Positions 1 to 7,632 are shown, counted from the stretch's first letter. The stretch is 13,408 nucleotides of DNA from CAYXAA01 sp964462985 (GCA_964462985.1 CAYXAA010000065.1:1-13408); one strand, 5' to 3'. Numbers and translations are program-made. The notes: a model not told the origin generated them from the letters alone.

Positions 1-24
1 GTTCGATTCCGCCCCTGGGCACCA
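1..24 (+). tRNA. 3' end of a tRNA gene, probably tRNA-Phe (partial)
   Basis: The window opens inside a T-arm. The T-loop TTCGATT is at 2-8, the 3' T-stem strand CCGCC at 9-13, the 3' acceptor strand CCTGGGC at 14-20, discriminator A at 21 and encoded CCA at 22-24. The acceptor implies a 5' strand GCCCAGG. That strand, the A discriminator and this T-arm fit alphaproteobacterial tRNA-Phe as I recall it. A tRNA-Leu is the main alternative, because the anticodon lies outside the window. No T-rich terminator follows closely. Identity as a tRNA end is fairly sure; the amino acid is not. Confidence 0.8.
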
Positions 25-97
25 TTTGCCCCTCCCAAAGCGTCTCATGCCGTCGCACAAGCCGTGAAAATTCAATGGCTTGCCTAACTACACCTGC

Positions 98-439
98 TCA
101 TAGCGTGCCATGAGGCATATTTCCAATCATGGCGATGATCGTCGGCGGGAATATACCGGTCCTCACCGCGGCGCGAGCCGTTTGCTCCCGATAGCCGTAC
201 CGCTGCATCCAACGCAAGACTGCCCAATGTCGAGTATCGAACTCCAGTCCGAGCGGCGAGGACAAACCGGCGCGACCGAACACTTCGACGATCGAAAAGA
301 GGTCGGTCTTACCGACACCGGGTTCGAGTGGGCTTGGTGCATTGCGAATCCGAACATGTCCAATCAATCGCCAGTCGCGATCGCCGCCTCGCCAAACCCG
401 AGGCTTCCGCCGGCTCGTGACATCTTTGGCGCGTGCCAT
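98..439 (-). CDS. Doubtful small hypothetical protein (113 aa)
   Basis: I do not recognise this protein. The frame has an Arg-rich N-terminus (about residues 1-27), a middle with a segment PLEPGVGKTDLFSIVE, and a hydrophobic C-terminal stretch near residues 93-113. GVGKT recalls a P-loop but lacks the full GxxxxGK[ST] pattern and sits in no recognisable fold. The ATG at 439 has no clear Shine-Dalgarno sequence, only A-rich sequence upstream. Codon third positions are only mildly GC-biased compared with the genes further right. It may be a decayed gene, foreign DNA, or chance. Its place just after a tRNA end is compatible with an element remnant. Confidence 0.22.
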   Translation of the reverse strand: MARAKDVTSRRKPRVWRGGDRDWRLIGHVRIRNAPSPLEPGVGKTDLFSIVEVFGRAGLSSPLGLEFDTRHWAVLRWMQRYGYREQTARAAVRTGIFPPTIIAMIGNMPHGTL

Positions 440-807
440 TGCAATGTTTCAATTTGTGGGTAACGATCCGGGATATTGCGTCTTACCCGGGGGCGTCCTA
501 CCCATGCCGCTTTCAGACCTTGCCTCAAGGACCGCCAGGTCCAGGGACGAGCCGAGCTGTCCTGCCGACGGCGATGCGCTCTGCCGTTTCGGCCGAGAAA
601 ACGGCTCCAGTCTCCGGCGATCGCATTGCCGGTGGCTGGAGGCAACCGGCCTGTCCACGTCAGGCAGGAGACTTTGTTGGGCAACGGTGATCAAAGCGGC
701 CGTGCCAAGCTGGCGGGAATGGCAGCGTGGGGGCGCGATCTGGCTGTCCAAGTTTCTGGCGCCGGCCTTCTGACGCTGGAATCCTGAAGGTGATGCCGCC
801 ATCCCCG

Positions 808-842
808 CGCCAGGCACTCCCGCGCGCGGGACGTCCCTGGCG
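808..842. repeat. Nested inverted repeat upstream of cueO
   Basis: Outer arms CGCCAGG (808-814) and CCTGGCG (836-842) are exactly complementary and enclose a perfect 12-bp palindrome, CCCGCGCGCGGG (819-830). As RNA this could fold into a two-tier GC hairpin. There is no T-run after it on either strand, so a classical intrinsic terminator is not supported. It lies 92 bp before the cueO start, either in the promoter region or the 5' leader. Confidence 0.5.
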
Positions 843-933
843 GGTTCGACGGTGACCTGTTCGATGGAAGGGCGCAGATGGCGGTACGGCTGCTTGCCGG
901 ATCTGGGCCGAAACGTATGCCGGAGGGTTGGAA

Positions 934-2532
934 ATGACAGGGATATCTCGACGCGACATCCTCCTTGCGGGCGGAGCCTTCGGGACGGCGGCGGCGGTCG
1001 GCCTGCGGCCGACAGGTGGCCGCGCCGCCGAGCGGCCTCCCCTGCCGATCCCCCCGGAGCTCAGGGCGGATTCACAGGGGGTGATTGCCTTCAGCGCCCA
1101 GGAAGGGACCATGACCTTCCTGCCGGATCGATCAACCGGGACCTATGGCTACAACGGCACGTTCCTGGGCCCGGCCCTGCGCCTGCGACGCGGCGAGACG
1201 GCGACCATCGACTTCACCAATCATCTTGCCGAACCCACGACCGTGCACTGGCATGGACTGATCATTCCCGGGGAGGTCGACGGCGGCCCGCACCGACCGG
1301 TGGCGCAAGGCAAGACCTGGCGGCCGACCCTTTCCATCGACCAACCCGCCGCCACGCTGTGGTTCCACCCGCACTTCTATCCCACCACCGCCGCGCAGGT
1401 CATCAAGGGCCTCGCCGGCCTGCTGATCATCGACGACGACGACACGGACCGGCTGGGGCTGCCGTCCCGATGGGGCGTCGACGACATACCCCTGATCATC
1501 CAGGACCGACGCTTCGATCAGGACGGCCAGTTCTTCGAACGGATGAACATCATCGCTGCGATCAACGGCTACGTCGGCACGGTGGCGCTGGTCAACGGCG
1601 TGGAATACCCGCAGGTGCGGACCACGCGCGGCTGGGTCCGGGTTCGCCTGCTTGATGGTTCAAACGCCCGCAGCTACCTGCTCAAGGCATCGGACGACCG
1701 GTCGCTCTACGTCATCGGTTCCGATGGCGGCCTGCTGGACAGCCCGGTCGAGGTGAAACAGCTCACGATCCATGCCGGCGAGCGCTTCGAGGTGATGGTG
1801 GATTGCCGATCCGGCGAGCCGTTCGATCTCGTCACGCTGCCGGTCGGCGCCCCCATCATGCAGTTGCCGCCCTTCGACATGCCCTTGCCGCTGGTGTCGA
1901 TCCGGCCAGAGGGTGCCGAACAAGCCGGCCGGCTGCCGGAGTCCCTGGCGAAGCTGCCGTCATTGCCGGCGGATCTGCCCGCCGTCAGCCAGGAGCTGGT
2001 CATGAACATGTTCCGCGATCAGGACGGAATGATGCCGCTGATGAAGGCGGGATTGATGGGAATGGGCGGGGGCATGGATCACGGGGCGATGAAGGGACAG
2101 TCGCACGGGGACAAGCCGTCTGCGGATGTCGTTGCACGTGTCACCCAGCTGATCGAGAACGAGCCGGAACTGTCACGACCGGACCTGCTCGCCCTGAATG
2201 GCGTCAATGGCAAATCCTACGCACTCGACGAACCGGGCTTTTCCGCCGCGCGCGATGTGCCGCTCCGCTGGAGAATTTCCGAGGGCGACGACAAGATGCT
2301 GCACCCGGTCCATATCCACGGCTGCCAGTTCCGCATTGTCTCGGAAAACGGCCGCCCGCCCGAGCCGCACCGCGCCGGCTGGAAGGATATCGCGGTCATT
2401 TCGAATGGCGGCGTCAGCGAAATAGTCGTGAGCTTTCCGCACAAGGCCGACCACAGCGCGCCCTACATGGCCCACTGCCACATCCTGGAACACGAAGACT
2501 CCGGGATGATGACGCAGTTTACCGTCGCCTAG
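934..2532 (+). CDS. cueO: CueO-type multicopper oxidase, Tat-exported
   Basis: Periplasmic laccase-like copper efflux oxidase. The family oxidises Cu(I) to the less toxic Cu(II) and reduces O2 to water. The protein has 532 aa, close to CueO of E. coli. A twin-arginine signal (SRRDILLAG, near residues 5-13) leads into an Ala-rich h-region. All four copper motifs are present: HWHG at 105-108, HPH at 145-147, HPVHIHG at 457-463 and HCHILEH at 514-520. These supply the T1 Cys515 and His520, with Met525 as likely axial ligand. A Met/His-rich segment at about 357-392 matches the methionine-rich copper-binding insert typical of CueO. The ATG at 934 is chosen because GGAGGG (922-927) lies 6 nt upstream; a TTG at 928 is too close to it. 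The gene converges on the peptidase gene. No copper ATPase, CueR or copper chaperone gene is in view. Confidence 0.95.
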   Translation: MTGISRRDILLAGGAFGTAAAVGLRPTGGRAAERPPLPIPPELRADSQGVIAFSAQEGTMTFLPDRSTGTYGYNGTFLGPALRLRRGETATIDFTNHLAEPTTVHWHGLIIPGEVDGGPHRPVAQGKTWRPTLSIDQPAATLWFHPHFYPTTAAQVIKGLAGLLIIDDDDTDRLGLPSRWGVDDIPLIIQDRRFDQDGQFFERMNIIAAINGYVGTVALVNGVEYPQVRTTRGWVRVRLLDGSNARSYLLKASDDRSLYVIGSDGGLLDSPVEVKQLTIHAGERFEVMVDCRSGEPFDLVTLPVGAPIMQLPPFDMPLPLVSIRPEGAEQAGRLPESLAKLPSLPADLPAVSQELVMNMFRDQDGMMPLMKAGLMGMGGGMDHGAMKGQSHGDKPSADVVARVTQLIENEPELSRPDLLALNGVNGKSYALDEPGFSAARDVPLRWRISEGDDKMLHPVHIHGCQFRIVSENGRPPEPHRAGWKDIAVISNGGVSEIVVSFPHKADHSAPYMAHCHILEHEDSGMMTQFTVA

Positions 2533-2683
2533 AGCGGTTGAGGGTCCGACCGAACCCCGAAGGGACTTCGCGGGAGGTGTCATGGGGCAAGGGGCGGCCC
2601 CGCACCGTCGACATGGGCAATGCCGGCATCGAAGCCTTGTGCCATCTCCACACCCCCGCGCCGCGTTCCCATGGCGCGCCGTC
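2533..2683. other. Short spacer between convergent cueO and peptidase genes
   Basis: This 151-bp gap is where both transcripts should end. It has short GC-rich self-complementary runs such as GGGGCGGCCCC (2593-2603), but none has a T-run beside it on either strand. No gene is visible in it. Confidence 0.4.
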
Positions 2684-4249
2684 CTAGCGGGCAACCGCCT
2701 GCGCATAGAACGTCGCAAGATCGCCGGCCATCTGCGGCAGCACGTCATCGTCGGTGTAGGGCGTGTGCCCGGTTGCGTAATAGCGCACGGTGATGTTGTT
2801 GCGCAGCGCCTCGTCGAAGGTCATGCGCGCCAGGTCATAGTCGCCCATCCAGTACGGCGTGGCGAAGTCGTAGTAGCCGTGGATCTGCAGGACCTTCAGG
2901 TGCGGGTCCGCCCGCATGGCGGCGGCCAGGTCGGCGGCGACCCAGGTGTTCTGCGGGAAGACGTTGTTTTCCTCGATCTCGCGCTTCGAGATGCCGGCGG
3001 TGTCGGGCACCGGATGCTGCCATTTCCACAAGGCGCTCGCCTGCGGGTTGCCGACGACATAGCGCGCGTCTTCCCGGTAGCCGAGGCTTGCAAGCCTGTC
3101 CTGCAGGATCGTCGTGGCAGGAACATAGAGCTGGGTCATGATCGTATGGTCGGTTTCCGGCTCCTCTCCGGCGTCGTCGAAATCGCGCGACAGCTCACGC
3201 CCGTCAAGCCGGCCGACCACCTTGCCCTCGTCGCGGAGCAGTTCCTTGCGGAAGCGGACCACGGAGACGCGCAGGTGGGCACGCTCGATGAACCGGCGGT
3301 CGATTCCGATGTAGCCGGACAAGCGGTCGGCAATCTGCCGCCGCCGCTCCGCGCCAAGCGCATTGCCCTCGAACAGCGCCAGGGCATAGTCGGATCCGGC
3401 GAAGGCTTCCACCTCCTCGAGGAACCGCGGCAGCGGCGTGTCCTGGTATGCGGTCTTTCCGTGGTGCCAGGCGACCGCCGCCATCGTCGGCAGATTGACG
3501 ATGAACTGGTGATCCATGCCGTTAGCGAACGCACCGAAGTTGAGAGCAGAGGCGACAAGGACCACGCCGTTGAGCGCGATTCCCATGCCCTGCAGGCGGC
3601 TCGACACCACGGCGGCCCGGGTGGTGCCGTAGGAATTGCCGAGCAGGAACTTGGGCGACTGCCAGCGATCGGTCAGCTTGAGATAGCGCTCAATCGCCTG
3701 GGCCGTCACATCCGCATCGGGGCCCACGCCCCAGAAATCGCTGTTCTTCGCCCGGCCCAGCGCCCGCGAATAGCCGGTGCCGACCATATCGATGAAGACC
3801 AGGTCGCTCTGGCGCAGCAGAGTGTGGCGGTTGGGCTCGGCGCGGAACGGAACGCGTGCGGTCGGATTGGCCTTTGGCGAATAGCGCAGCGGGCCGTAGC
3901 CAAGCACGTCCATGAGCATCGTGGAGCCGCCCGGCCCGCCGTCCCAGATGAAGGTGATCGGGCGCTGGTTCGGATCCTCGCCGTCAAGGTGATGTGCGAC
4001 ATAGAACAGCTCGGCGACAGGCTCGCCCTTCTCGTCCCTAACAAGGAGCGTGCCGGCCGTGGTCGTATAGTTCAGGGCCTCGCCATCAAGGGTGATGCTG
4101 CTTGTCGCCGTCACCCGGCGCTCGCCGATCTCGCCCGCCTCGGCGCGCGGAAGCGCCGGACCGTCCTCGGCACGTGCGGGAAGCACGGCAAGGCTGGCCC
4201 CCAAAAGCGCGGCCAACAGGAAGCCACCGAATCGAAACGAAGGATGCAT
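2684..4249 (-). CDS. Secreted S10-family serine carboxypeptidase
   Basis: Serine carboxypeptidase-like alpha/beta-hydrolase (peptidase family S10), about 521 aa, which would cleave C-terminal residues from peptides outside the cytoplasm. Residues 1-27 form a Sec signal peptide ending near LPARA. The S10 hallmarks appear in order: WDGGPGG at about 102-108 (substrate C-terminus recognition and oxyanion region), FIDMVGTGYS near 152-161, the nucleophile Ser206 in GNSYGT, Asp461 in HGYYDFATPYW and His495 in TGHTPY. The Ser-Asp-His triad is therefore complete. The ATG at 4249 gives a typical signal peptide. An in-frame ATG at 4288 would add 13 residues and has a weak AAAGAA upstream; neither start has a strong ribosome binding site. 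The gene follows the AraC-type regulator in the same direction after a gap of about 225 bp, so control by that regulator is possible but unproven. The natural substrate cannot be told. Confidence 0.92.
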   Translation of the reverse strand: MHPSFRFGGFLLAALLGASLAVLPARAEDGPALPRAEAGEIGERRVTATSSITLDGEALNYTTTAGTLLVRDEKGEPVAELFYVAHHLDGEDPNQRPITFIWDGGPGGSTMLMDVLGYGPLRYSPKANPTARVPFRAEPNRHTLLRQSDLVFIDMVGTGYSRALGRAKNSDFWGVGPDADVTAQAIERYLKLTDRWQSPKFLLGNSYGTTRAAVVSSRLQGMGIALNGVVLVASALNFGAFANGMDHQFIVNLPTMAAVAWHHGKTAYQDTPLPRFLEEVEAFAGSDYALALFEGNALGAERRRQIADRLSGYIGIDRRFIERAHLRVSVVRFRKELLRDEGKVVGRLDGRELSRDFDDAGEEPETDHTIMTQLYVPATTILQDRLASLGYREDARYVVGNPQASALWKWQHPVPDTAGISKREIEENNVFPQNTWVAADLAAAMRADPHLKVLQIHGYYDFATPYWMGDYDLARMTFDEALRNNITVRYYATGHTPYTDDDVLPQMAGDLATFYAQAVAR

Positions 4250-4474
4250 GGCTGGCACCGTCTTTGCTGCAACACTGCGGATGTTCATTGGATTCTTTGC
4301 ATCGATGGGCTGGACCGGGGCTGACCGAACGCGGCTCGGGGAACGACCCGGCGAACCGGCGGGCGGTCCGGCACGGTAGCAGAGCCGCACGTCCGCCCAT
4401 AATCAGCACGTCCCACGGGGACCATCACACCGTCTCAGCGGTGCGGTCAGGGGGGCCAGGTCGTCAGGCCGTCG

Positions 4475-5515
4475 TCAGCCCATCGCCGAGCGTTCGACGC
4501 TGTTCTGACGGCGATATTCGCTGGGAGACAGGCCGAAGCGGGCACGGAACATCCGGCTGATGTTCGGCGCATCATAGAGGCCGCACTCTGCGGCAAGGTC
4601 GGCGATGCTCGCCCTGCCCTGTCCGCCCTGCAGCAGCACGCGCAGACGCTGAAGCCTCTGGTCGCGGATGTAATCGGCAACGCCAGCGCCGTGGTCGAGG
4701 AAGGCGCGGTAGAGGCTGGAACGGGAGCAGCCGAGGGCGGCTGCGACGGCCTCGGCATTCAGCGCCGGGTCGGAAAGGCGATGGTCTATGTACTGGCGTG
4801 CCGCGCTGAACAGTGCGCGCCGTCGGTTCTGCTCCGCGCCGTCCAGCCCGCCGCCGGCCAGGGCACCCTTCAACACGCTGACGGCCAGGGCCTGAGTCGT
4901 CTCCAGCGCCAGCACCTGCTCGGGCGGCGGCAAATGGGCAAGTTGCACCTGCAGGGTCTCAAGCTGAGCCTTCAGGAAAGCGGACAGCCGTGACCCGCGC
5001 AGCGCCTGGGCAACGCTGGTGCCGTCCGGGATGAAACCGAGTTCGGCGAGCAGCCTGCCGCGCGGCAGGTCGAGCTGGACAAACCTTGTGCGCCCGAAGG
5101 CCACCGTCGCCGCCCGTCCCGGATCCCACAGGAAGAAGTCTCCCGCACCGGCCATGACCAGGTCGGAGTCTTCCTCCTCGTAGCGGACGTCTCCGCAGAC
5201 CACGTAGAAGAAGGAGGGATCCGCGTCGCGGTAGCGCGCGGCAGCGGAACGACTCAGCCGCGCGCAAAATCCGTCCGAGGCAGCAAAGTGAAGCTCGAAC
5301 CGTGGCGCGGCGAAGGACACGAGCGAGGCAGCGAAATCGCGCCGCTGTTCCTGCGTGGGCGGATCGGCTTCGGCGATGGATATGACGGACTCCCGCCAGT
5401 AGTCATAGCGTTCCGGCGCCGGCAGGTCGGACGTGGTCAATCGCTGGAAGATCTGTCGTTCCGGCCGCCCCTGCGAGAAGCGATGAAGCACGGTCCCGTG
5501 ATCAGCCGCCGTCAT
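4475..5515 (-). CDS. AraC/XylS-family transcriptional regulator
   Basis: DNA-binding regulator of about 346 aa. The C-terminal AraC domain spans about residues 240-336 with two helix-turn-helix units, one around 252-272 (ALGCSRSSLYRAF) and one around 304-335 (AAECGLYDAPNISRMFRARF followed by GLSPSEYR), the classic family signature. The N-terminal ~200 residues resemble the AraC-binding-like sensor domain found in regulators such as FeaR. The ligand is unknown. The ATG at 5515 is chosen because GGGGGA lies 7 nt upstream; an in-frame GTG at 5563 has no ribosome binding site. The gene is divergent from the ThDP enzyme and shares its 260-bp control region, so that enzyme is the first candidate target. 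The peptidase gene downstream is the second. Confidence 0.93.
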   Translation of the reverse strand: MTAADHGTVLHRFSQGRPERQIFQRLTTSDLPAPERYDYWRESVISIAEADPPTQEQRRDFAASLVSFAAPRFELHFAASDGFCARLSRSAAARYRDADPSFFYVVCGDVRYEEEDSDLVMAGAGDFFLWDPGRAATVAFGRTRFVQLDLPRGRLLAELGFIPDGTSVAQALRGSRLSAFLKAQLETLQVQLAHLPPPEQVLALETTQALAVSVLKGALAGGGLDGAEQNRRRALFSAARQYIDHRLSDPALNAEAVAAALGCSRSSLYRAFLDHGAGVADYIRDQRLQRLRVLLQGGQGRASIADLAAECGLYDAPNISRMFRARFGLSPSEYRRQNSVERSAMG

Positions 5516-5676
5516 GGACGCATCCCCCGATTCTCCAGACAGGTGTACAACAGCAGCTTTCACACTGTTTCGTCAAAGCCTGGAGCCGGAACGCCCACCG
5601 ACCGCCGGGGTCGCACCGCTGCCAGCGGCCTTGCCCGACACGCGGCTCGCCCGGCCCGCCGCTCTTCGGGGCGCAT

Positions 5677-5701
5677 GGAACACTGATCCGATCCGCTGGT
5701 T
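5677..5701 (+). promoter_or_regulatory. Candidate EcfG-type (general stress) promoter
   Basis: GGAAC at 5677-5681 is followed after 16 nt by GGTT at 5698-5701. The known alphaproteobacterial general-stress sigma consensus is GGAAC, 16-17 nt, CGTT; only the first base of the -10 part differs. Transcription would start near 5708 and give a leader of about 70 nt before the small frame at 5779. This is a pattern match only. GGAAC elements occur by chance in GC-rich DNA. Confidence 0.4.
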
Positions 5702-5767
5702 CAGAACGCTCCCGCCCGGCGGCCGTCGCGAGGACCGACAGCCTCGCCCGCCCCCGGAGACACCGGC

Positions 5768-5774
5768 AAGGAGG
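5768..5774 (+). promoter_or_regulatory. Strong ribosome binding site before the small leader frame
   Basis: AAGGAGG is a full anti-Shine-Dalgarno match, 4 nt before the ATG at 5779. It is the best such site in this part of the window and serves the small frame rather than the enzyme start at 5838, which has only a poor GGCGG upstream. Confidence 0.75.
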
Positions 5775-5778
5775 CTTC

Positions 5779-5841
5779 ATGAACACGCGCAGCCGCGACA
5801 TGAAGCAGCGCAGCGACGAGAGCGATGGCGGCCTGACATGA
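5779..5841 (+). CDS. 20-codon upstream frame coupled to the ThDP enzyme
   Basis: A 20-residue frame (MNTRSRDMKQRSDESDGGLT) starts 4 nt after AAGGAGG and stops with TGA at 5839-5841. The downstream gene's ATG is at 5838-5840, so the two share ATGA, the usual arrangement for translational coupling. The peptide is polar, rich in Arg, Ser and Asp, with no membrane segment. It has one Leu and no run of Ile, Val or Leu, so it does not look like a classical branched-chain amino-acid attenuator. It may deliver ribosomes to the enzyme's weak start, or be a regulatory leader. It is too small for conservation to be judged from one sequence. Confidence 0.5.
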   Translation: MNTRSRDMKQRSDESDGGLT

Positions 5842-7601
5842 CCACAGCAGCAGATATTCTGATCGACACGTTGATCGACTGGGAGGTCGAGGTGATCTTC
5901 GGCCTTCCCGGCGAGGGCATCAACGGCATCATGGAAGCGCTGCGAACGCGGCAGGACCGGATCCGCTTTGTCCAGGTGCGGCATGAAGAGTCGGCGGCCT
6001 TCATGGCGTGCGCCTATGCCAAATGGACCGGGAAGCTCGGCGTCTGCCTCGCCACGTCCGGCCCGGGCGGAACACATCTGCTGACGGGCCTCTACGACGC
6101 CAAGCTGGACCAGGCACCGGTGCTGGCGATCACGGGCATGCAGTTTCACGACCTCATCGAGACCTTTACGCAGCAGGACGTGGATCTAACCCGCGCCTTC
6201 AGCGATGTCGCGGTGTTCAACGCCCAGGTTTCCGGCGCGCCGCACATGGAAAATCTGGCAAGTCTCGCCTGCCGCTCGGCCCTGTCACGGAGGGGTGTCG
6301 CCCATCTGTCGATCGCCAGCGACATTCAGGAGCAAACGCTCGATGCAGCTGAACGGTCGAAGCGCAACAAGCCGTCTCACGCTCCGGACAGGTGGTTTGA
6401 GGGCAGCCGCGTTCCGGACGAGGAACATCTGAAACGGGCGGCCGAGATCCTGAACGGCGCGGGCAAGGTTGCCATCCTGGCCGGCCGCGGCGCGCTCGGC
6501 GCGCGTCGCGAACTGGAGCAGACCGCGGACCTGCTTGGTGCCCCGGTCGCAAAGGCCCTGCTCGGCAAGTCGGCCCTGCCCGACGATCACCCCCTCACCA
6601 CCGGAGGCATCGGCATTCTCGGGACGCTGCCGTCGCAGGAGGCGATGGAGCAGTGCGACGCGCTCCTGATCGTGGGCTCGACCTTCCCGTACATCGAGTA
6701 CTATCCGAGGCCCGGCCAGGCGCGCGGAGTGCAGATCGACCGCGACCCTCAGCGGATCGGGCTGCGCTATCCGGTCGAGGCCGGCCTCGTCGGTGACGCG
6801 GCAATCACGTTGCGGCTTCTGAACGAACGTCTGCGACGCAAACAGGATCGGAGCTTCCTGGAGAACGCCCAGGCCGGCATGCAGCGCTGGCGGAAGATGA
6901 TGTCAGACCTGGAAAGCGCGACGGACGATCCGCTGAAGCCGCAAGTCATCACCCATGCCTTCGGAAAAAGGCTACCGAAAGATGCGGTCGTGGCGGTGGA
7001 CTCCGGCCAGAACACCGAGATGGCGGCACGGCATATCGACCTGCACGATGGGCAGGCGTTCGGCGTATCCGGCTCGCTCGCCTCCATGGCCTGCGGGCTT
7101 CCTTACGCCATCGCGGCCGGTATCGCCTTCCCTGGCCGTCCGGTCTTTGCCGTCGTTGGCGATGGCGGGCTTGCGATGCAGTTGGGTGAGTTCTCCACCG
7201 CCGTGCGCTACCACATCCCGCTCAAGGTGCTCGTGCTGAAGAACAACATGCTGAACCAGATTGCCTGGGAGCAGATGATGTTCCTCGGCAATCCGCAATT
7301 TGCCTGCGAACTGCAGCCCATCGACTTCGCAATGGCCGCCAAGGCCATGGGCGGGTCCGGCTACAGCGTCTCCCGGGCCGAAGATGTCGACGCCGTGCTG
7401 GATGCCGCATTCGCCGAGGAAGGCCCCGTTCTGATCGAGGCGGTTGTCGACCCCTATGAGCCGATGATGCCGCCGAAGATGCCGCCCGACTATGCGAAGA
7501 ACTTCCGCAAGGCGCTACCGGAGACGCCCGGCAAGGAGAAGATCGAGGCGAACGTCGCCCGTGAGCCGGTGACGTCGATGATGAATGCCGGCAGCAAGTG
7601 A
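5838..7601 (+). CDS. Thiamine-diphosphate enzyme, pyruvate oxidase/acetolactate synthase-like
   Basis: The protein is 587 aa with the three-domain layout of this superfamily. The N-terminal PYR domain begins with VIFGLPGEGINGI and carries the cofactor-activating Glu50 in RHEES. A central domain spans about 190-340. The C-terminal PP domain has the ThDP/Mg motif GDGG (441-444) followed 25 residues after GDG by Asn-Asn (469-470). The wording of the PYR domain (FVQVRHEE, CLATSGPGGTHLLTGLYDAKLDQAPVLAI, split here) is closer to PoxB/YdaP-type pyruvate oxidases than to biosynthetic acetolactate synthase. No regulatory small subunit gene (ilvN/ilvH) follows. Pyruvate decarboxylation to acetate or to a carboligation product is the likely chemistry, but the substrate is not proven. 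The ATG at 5838 is chosen from the ATGA overlap with the leader frame and from alignment to the family start. The frame is open further upstream, but that part reads as non-coding. Confidence 0.88.
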   Translation: MTTAADILIDTLIDWEVEVIFGLPGEGINGIMEALRTRQDRIRFVQVRHEESAAFMACAYAKWTGKLGVCLATSGPGGTHLLTGLYDAKLDQAPVLAITGMQFHDLIETFTQQDVDLTRAFSDVAVFNAQVSGAPHMENLASLACRSALSRRGVAHLSIASDIQEQTLDAAERSKRNKPSHAPDRWFEGSRVPDEEHLKRAAEILNGAGKVAILAGRGALGARRELEQTADLLGAPVAKALLGKSALPDDHPLTTGGIGILGTLPSQEAMEQCDALLIVGSTFPYIEYYPRPGQARGVQIDRDPQRIGLRYPVEAGLVGDAAITLRLLNERLRRKQDRSFLENAQAGMQRWRKMMSDLESATDDPLKPQVITHAFGKRLPKDAVVAVDSGQNTEMAARHIDLHDGQAFGVSGSLASMACGLPYAIAAGIAFPGRPVFAVVGDGGLAMQLGEFSTAVRYHIPLKVLVLKNNMLNQIAWEQMMFLGNPQFACELQPIDFAMAAKAMGGSGYSVSRAEDVDAVLDAAFAEEGPVLIEAVVDPYEPMMPPKMPPDYAKNFRKALPETPGKEKIEANVAREPVTSMMNAGSK

Positions 7602-7632
7602 GGGGCGGCGGGCACGGATCGCCGGCCGAACG

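Larger units (their letters stand above)
25..933. other. Gene-poor stretch between the tRNA end and cueO
   Basis: About 900 bp without a convincing gene. The first ~450 bp are visibly less GC-rich than the rest of the window. Open frames occur on both strands, but none has a recognisable domain, a good ribosome binding site and coding-like codon use together. The best candidate is the small minus-strand frame at 98-439. A nested inverted repeat lies at 808-842. The region sits directly 3' of a tRNA, a common integration site, so it could be the remnant of an excised or decayed element. No integrase, IS end or repeated copy of the tRNA end is visible to support this. Confidence 0.5.
5516..5778. 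promoter_or_regulatory. Divergent control region, AraC regulator / ThDP enzyme
   Basis: This 263-bp spacer must hold the promoters of both divergent genes. A GGAAC...GGTT element reads toward the enzyme (separate entry). A TGTACA hexamer at 5544-5549 is a possible half of a regulator site. I find no convincing sigma-70 promoter and no obvious pair of direct repeats that would mark an AraC-type operator. Confidence 0.5.

Noticed and set aside
766..790. CCTTC ... GAAGG dyad as a CueR-type copper operator for cueO
   Set aside because: The arms are only 5 bp and the spacing is longer than in known CueR sites, and no fitting promoter surrounds it.
852..1655. An overlapping + strand frame across the start of cueO
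   Set aside because: It runs in another frame of the clearly coding oxidase and is Arg/Pro-rich without any domain.
2582..4324. A 580-codon open frame on the + strand opposite the carboxypeptidase
   Set aside because: The opposite strand carries a complete S10 catalytic triad and signal peptide; this frame has no recognisable motif and is a codon-bias mirror.
4428..4443. CACCG-N6-CGGTG hairpin as terminator of the regulator gene
   Set aside because: Only 5 bp and no T-run follows on the transcribed strand.
5516..5563. GTG at 5563 as start of the AraC-family regulator
   Set aside because: No ribosome binding site, whereas the ATG at 5515 has GGGGGA at good spacing.
5514..5837. An N-terminal extension of the ThDP enzyme by 108 codons
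   Set aside because: The frame is open, but it is Pro/Arg-rich, covers the divergent control region and precedes a start that fits the family exactly.
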